Origin: Tenebrio molitor
Taxonomy: Eukaryota > Arthropoda > Insecta > Coleoptera > Tenebrionidae
Direction: 5' to 3'
Assembly (NCBI RefSeq): GCF_963966145.1
Contig: NC_091052.1
Coordinates: 8,122,001-8,186,000 of the forward strand
Length of the DNA stretch: 64,000 nt
Shown: in pieces, positions 60,276 through 64,000 of the stretch
How positions within the stretch are numbered: position 1 is the first letter of the stretch
How the letters are laid out: each line of letters opens with the position of its first letter
Made by a program: the position numbers and the translations under genes
The notes under the pieces: model-generated
Seen by the model: only the letters and a program-made list of their open reading frames with translations
What the model was told of the DNA's origin: nothing
Database searches by the model: none

Positions 60276-63200
60276 TAAGAAATATATAATAATTTTTTTT
60301 TTTAAACAATAGACACTAAGTAAATATCCTGTATTGTAATTATTATTGGACAAATAACAATAATTTGTATTTGAATTGTCCCAATGACGTGAACTAACAA
60401 ACAATAGTTGTTTCAATTGAAATTAACAGGAAAATAGTATCAAATTGTTGTTGGACCTTATTTTGATTGATTGATTTTTTGTTTTTTGATCTTCAAATTG
60501 GAAATGCTTTGTTTCGGATCCTTATAATCCTTGCAGTCTTTCAGTAAACAGCACAATAGATGGCATCCTTGTGAATTATCGATTGCCTTTATTAGGAAGG
60601 AATTAATACGGTCCCGAACATTGCACTGTCATTAGCTTTATTGGGCATCGCTCCTAATTTCATACGCAGCATCCCTTTGTGCTTTGTTTATCCGAATGTT
60701 GCATTTGCGGCGATTGACAATAAGGACCGGCGAGGTTCGCTCGTAATTTGTCTTACATGGCTGCACATAGCCTTCGACAAATATAGAGGAATTTGTAATA
60801 TGAGGATAAATCAACCGAAATAGCTCAATCCCGCAACTTCGTGGCATATCTGAGATGTTATCAACCACCGGAGCAATAGATCGTACAAGACCGAACACCC
60901 TCTGGAACCTTCAAAGATGGAGCACAATAGACCGTTGTGTAGCTGAAGTCGTGTCCCACTGCTCGTAGGAACACACAAAAGATTAGTGAATACCTCAGCG
61001 GTTTATCTAATCGGGAGATCTAATCGCGCAAGCGCAACCGAATGGAGTCCTTATCGTGGTCGCATCTTCAAAACTTCCGATAGCCCATCTTGGACCCACG
61101 TAAGTAGCCACATCTGCCGCAGGATGCAGACTCCCGTACCAGAACCAGGGCGGGAGCGGCGAATTTTCGCCGAAAAATAATTTCCCTCATTTTCCATTCG
61201 TGCGCGGTTTAAGCTCGTGTGGAGGTCGTAAATTGCAATTTGCTCGTCGCGGCCGGCTTGATAACTCGCTAAGCTTCTTATTAAGGCGCAACGGCCGTGT
61301 ATTATTAATAGTCCGGTCCTGTGCTCGCGGTTTGTCCAGTCAAATTACGTCACAAGCACTTCGATTGTCCATCTCGTATTCGTTTTTTAGATGAGACATC
61401 AATAGGCCGTTCGTCGTTTCGATGCAATCGTTTCGAATTAAATCCTGAAAGAATTTAATTCAATTTTTATTAAAGCGAAAGAGGAGTTTAATAGGAAAGA
61501 AAAAATAAACAAATCAATTAATCAGTCGTGCAAACAAAAAATTAGCGTGTCTCCTCCGCCGTTTTCATTAATTTTCATTTTAAGGATTTAATTTTTCGCT
61601 TCGGACTAGAACATCATTCCGTCTCATCCCCTCCGATAATTCCTTACCCCAAGACGTATAATCAAATTTAGAAATCTTTTAATCAGAGTCTCTTTGGCAG
61701 ATTCTTCGGGCTAATTAATTATTTTTTTCCGTAGCTTCATCTTTAATCCCTTTGAGTACGCTGCAGGGATAAAACGAAGTTTGAACACAGCTTAATGATC
61801 TCAAATATTTCAGGTTTTTCGAGCAGACGATTCGAGGAATTTACTTTACAACTAGTTAATATCAAAGGGAGACTGTGGTAAATTTCTACTTTTGACGTAT
61901 ATCTGAACTTGTTTAACTGAATTAATTTTCCTACTAGATTATTGTAAAAGATTCGAGGGAACTTCGGTACGCTCCTTTCAAATCTTTTCACCAAAGCTCC
62001 GGCACTGAAACTTTAGAGTTTCAGTTTTAACTTTGAACACGACGAAAATTACCTCTTCGTTGTACAGTCGCAGGAATTAATTCTGTATTGTCTGCACCGA
62101 CTTAATTGAATTTTTTTACATGCATCGCTGCAGACGCACACGTGATATAAATGTTGCGAAATAATTTACGATGCCATAAATTCCGTGAATTCCTCGCTAA
62201 TTAATATGAATTCTGACCATTTAAATAAACACGATGGAAAGTAATATAATAAATACATCAGGTATATAAGCGACTCCTTGTAAAACGTGACCTTCACGTG
62301 TTACTATGAGAATGATTAATGGATTTAAAATTTATTTTTGAAGTAATCATGTACTTAGCAAGATTAATGACTTGTTATATAATTATTTTGTAGTTTTGTT
62401 GCATCAAAAAATTAACACATAAGCATTACAAAAATGCCGTAAAAAATATGAAACCTATCTGTTACAATATCGTTACAAAAAAAAAAACAATTTACATATT
62501 ACGTCCGTGAGATCTTTATGAGGTGGTCTTTTTAATTTGTGAACAGATAGATTTCCCAATGTCGATCCTTGAAACAGGTCAACTTCCATAAGATATAGGT
62601 ATATTCCAATTAAAAGCTTTTTCCATTAACACAGCTGCCACATATTTCATGTGTCGATGATAATTTTCATTTTAGATAGTAGGGTCATACCAGTCAAATA
62701 TTTTTCAATAAAATGGTACACCTGTCGGTGCAAGAGTGAAAAATGAAATCGTCCATTTTCCACACAACAAAAATATCGCGAATTCGATTTGGAGAATGTA
62801 ATTTTTCGAGTTATTTTTCAGCCTCCTACGACTATCGAGTCTCATTTCCATTTTGGATCATAAAAACCGAATACTATTAGAATTTTCCTAAAATAATAAA
62901 GCCGCTACCCACTTGGACGTCATCTGCATGATTTAAAATTTAGTTAAAACGTAACGACTTGTAGCTGTAAACTGATACTTTTATAATTAATCCAAGTTTT
63001 AAATCGATGGGCTCTAAAAACGTAGAGAAAACACGATTAATATTTTAAATGTTTATTGCAGTATATAAGCCACATAAAAGTCTCTTTGTAGGGTGTACAC
63101 AACGTGATAGATGAACTATAATGTTTATCTAATGACTCTCCGTTGTGATTTATTTGTTGTTAGAAAATGTATTTGTGTTGAGGTGGAATCATCGAGCGAT

Positions 63201-64000
63201 GCCAATTACTCGAGGTGGAATGTAATTTTTTGTAAGAGTTGTAATTATACATCTAGCTTTGTGAAAAAGAACTAGCATCATTGACAAATGAAAACGGATT
63301 CTCTATGAATAGGTTTTAATTCGGCTCCGCGGAATAAATCTGAAATATTTCAGTCCGAATTTAACGAAATTTCAAATGAAAACAGTTTGGATTTATCGGC
63401 AGCGGCCGCCATTGCGTTTTCATGAACATTCCCGGAAACAGCGATATGGCGTTTTCTTTCGAACACGGAAACTCTTTCATAAATAATTAGGGTATTTTTT
63501 CGGTGCCACGTAACAAATTCTAATATTGCAAGAATTTCAGTTTCTAATCAACTTGTCACGGAATTGACCGGAAAACAACACGACACACGATGTTTATACA
63601 AAACTCCCAGCCAAATTTCACGGTGACAACGTTAACAATGTCCGTGATTTTCAATAGCGCAATCAAACTTTCCGGAAGAAACGCAACTTACGGAATAAAA
63701 GGAGAAATAAACATTCCGAGAAAGAAATATGTCATTTCCATAAAACAGACTCGAAACTTTGCACGCTTCTGTTTGTCCGTGCGACCGTGAAGAAGTGAGG
63801 AACTGCCAAATTACAAAGACGCCAATTGGACAAGAATAATGCGACGAAACGACAACAAAAACAACGATCTTGATTTGGGAATTTCTCTTACAGCCAATAG
63901 TGTTGCTCCAACACTAAATGTAATTTGTCTATTCCTGTTTTAATAATAATTATGTAGTTCAGCTGGAACACGACACTGTTGTTGGGTTTATGGAAATTGG
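60276..64000. other. Non-coding stretch with a GC-richer block at 60.98-61.40 kb
   Basis: No gene is supported. The block at 60980-61400 is GC-rich, has open plus-strand runs (60986-61180, 61200-61394) and a donor-like CAC|GTAAGTAG at 61101, but no recognisable domain. The remainder is AT-rich with no repeats or RNA genes noticed. Confidence 0.45.

Noticed and set aside
1..64000. CRISPR arrays, operons, bacterial or viral genes
   Set aside because: No regularly spaced repeats, ribosome-binding sites, or dense coding were seen. The sequence is typical eukaryotic non-coding DNA.

Overview
This window is AT-rich animal DNA, most likely from an insect. The support is two intact nuclear tRNA genes of standard metazoan type, a 5S rRNA-derived fragment, short inverted-repeat elements with TA-like ends, and a restriction-like-endonuclease (R2-superclade) non-LTR retrotransposon. 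A beetle is a reasonable guess, but nothing here proves the order. There is no bacterial-style gene packing. The only long open frame, 710 codons, belongs to the retrotransposon, and most of the window is intergenic or intronic.

Layout. 1-13.9 kb is almost entirely non-coding and holds three foldback elements (4.77-5.19, 9.43-9.69 and 12.33-12.50 kb). At 13.92-15.26 kb there is a convincing 3' splice site, a very short open frame, and about 1.3 kb of UTR-like sequence with two Pumilio-type motifs and an AATAAA signal: a candidate last exon of an unrecognised plus-strand gene. 19.27-21.51 kb is a minus-strand retrotransposon copy, cut off at its 5' end inside the reverse transcriptase domain but open through reverse transcriptase, CCHC finger and endonuclease to its natural stop. 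26.9-29.9 kb carries a diverged tandem duplication in which one unit is interrupted. 36.2-42.8 kb concentrates RNA polymerase III-type sequence: tRNA-Gln(CTG), tRNA-Asp(GTC), a tRNA-Asp pseudogene without its anticodon region, and a 5S fragment, with two further foldback elements between them. Around 46.5-46.9 kb lies a decayed DDE-transposase remnant. 48.5 and 49.9 kb carry candidate exons of an unknown gene, including a possible 15-nt microexon. 59.47-60.27 kb is a second, more damaged, 3'-terminal copy of the same retrotransposon.

Four copies of one foldback family (9.4, 12.3, 43.3 and 58.7 kb) are the most interesting repeat. The two arms of each copy share variants that differ between copies, which suggests arm-to-arm homogenisation or parallel subfamilies. 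The two retrotransposon copies share a 3' UTR with a strong stem-loop, a likely recognition structure for their own reverse transcriptase. No multi-gene pathway or operon-like system is visible, and host protein-coding calls are weak and marked so.
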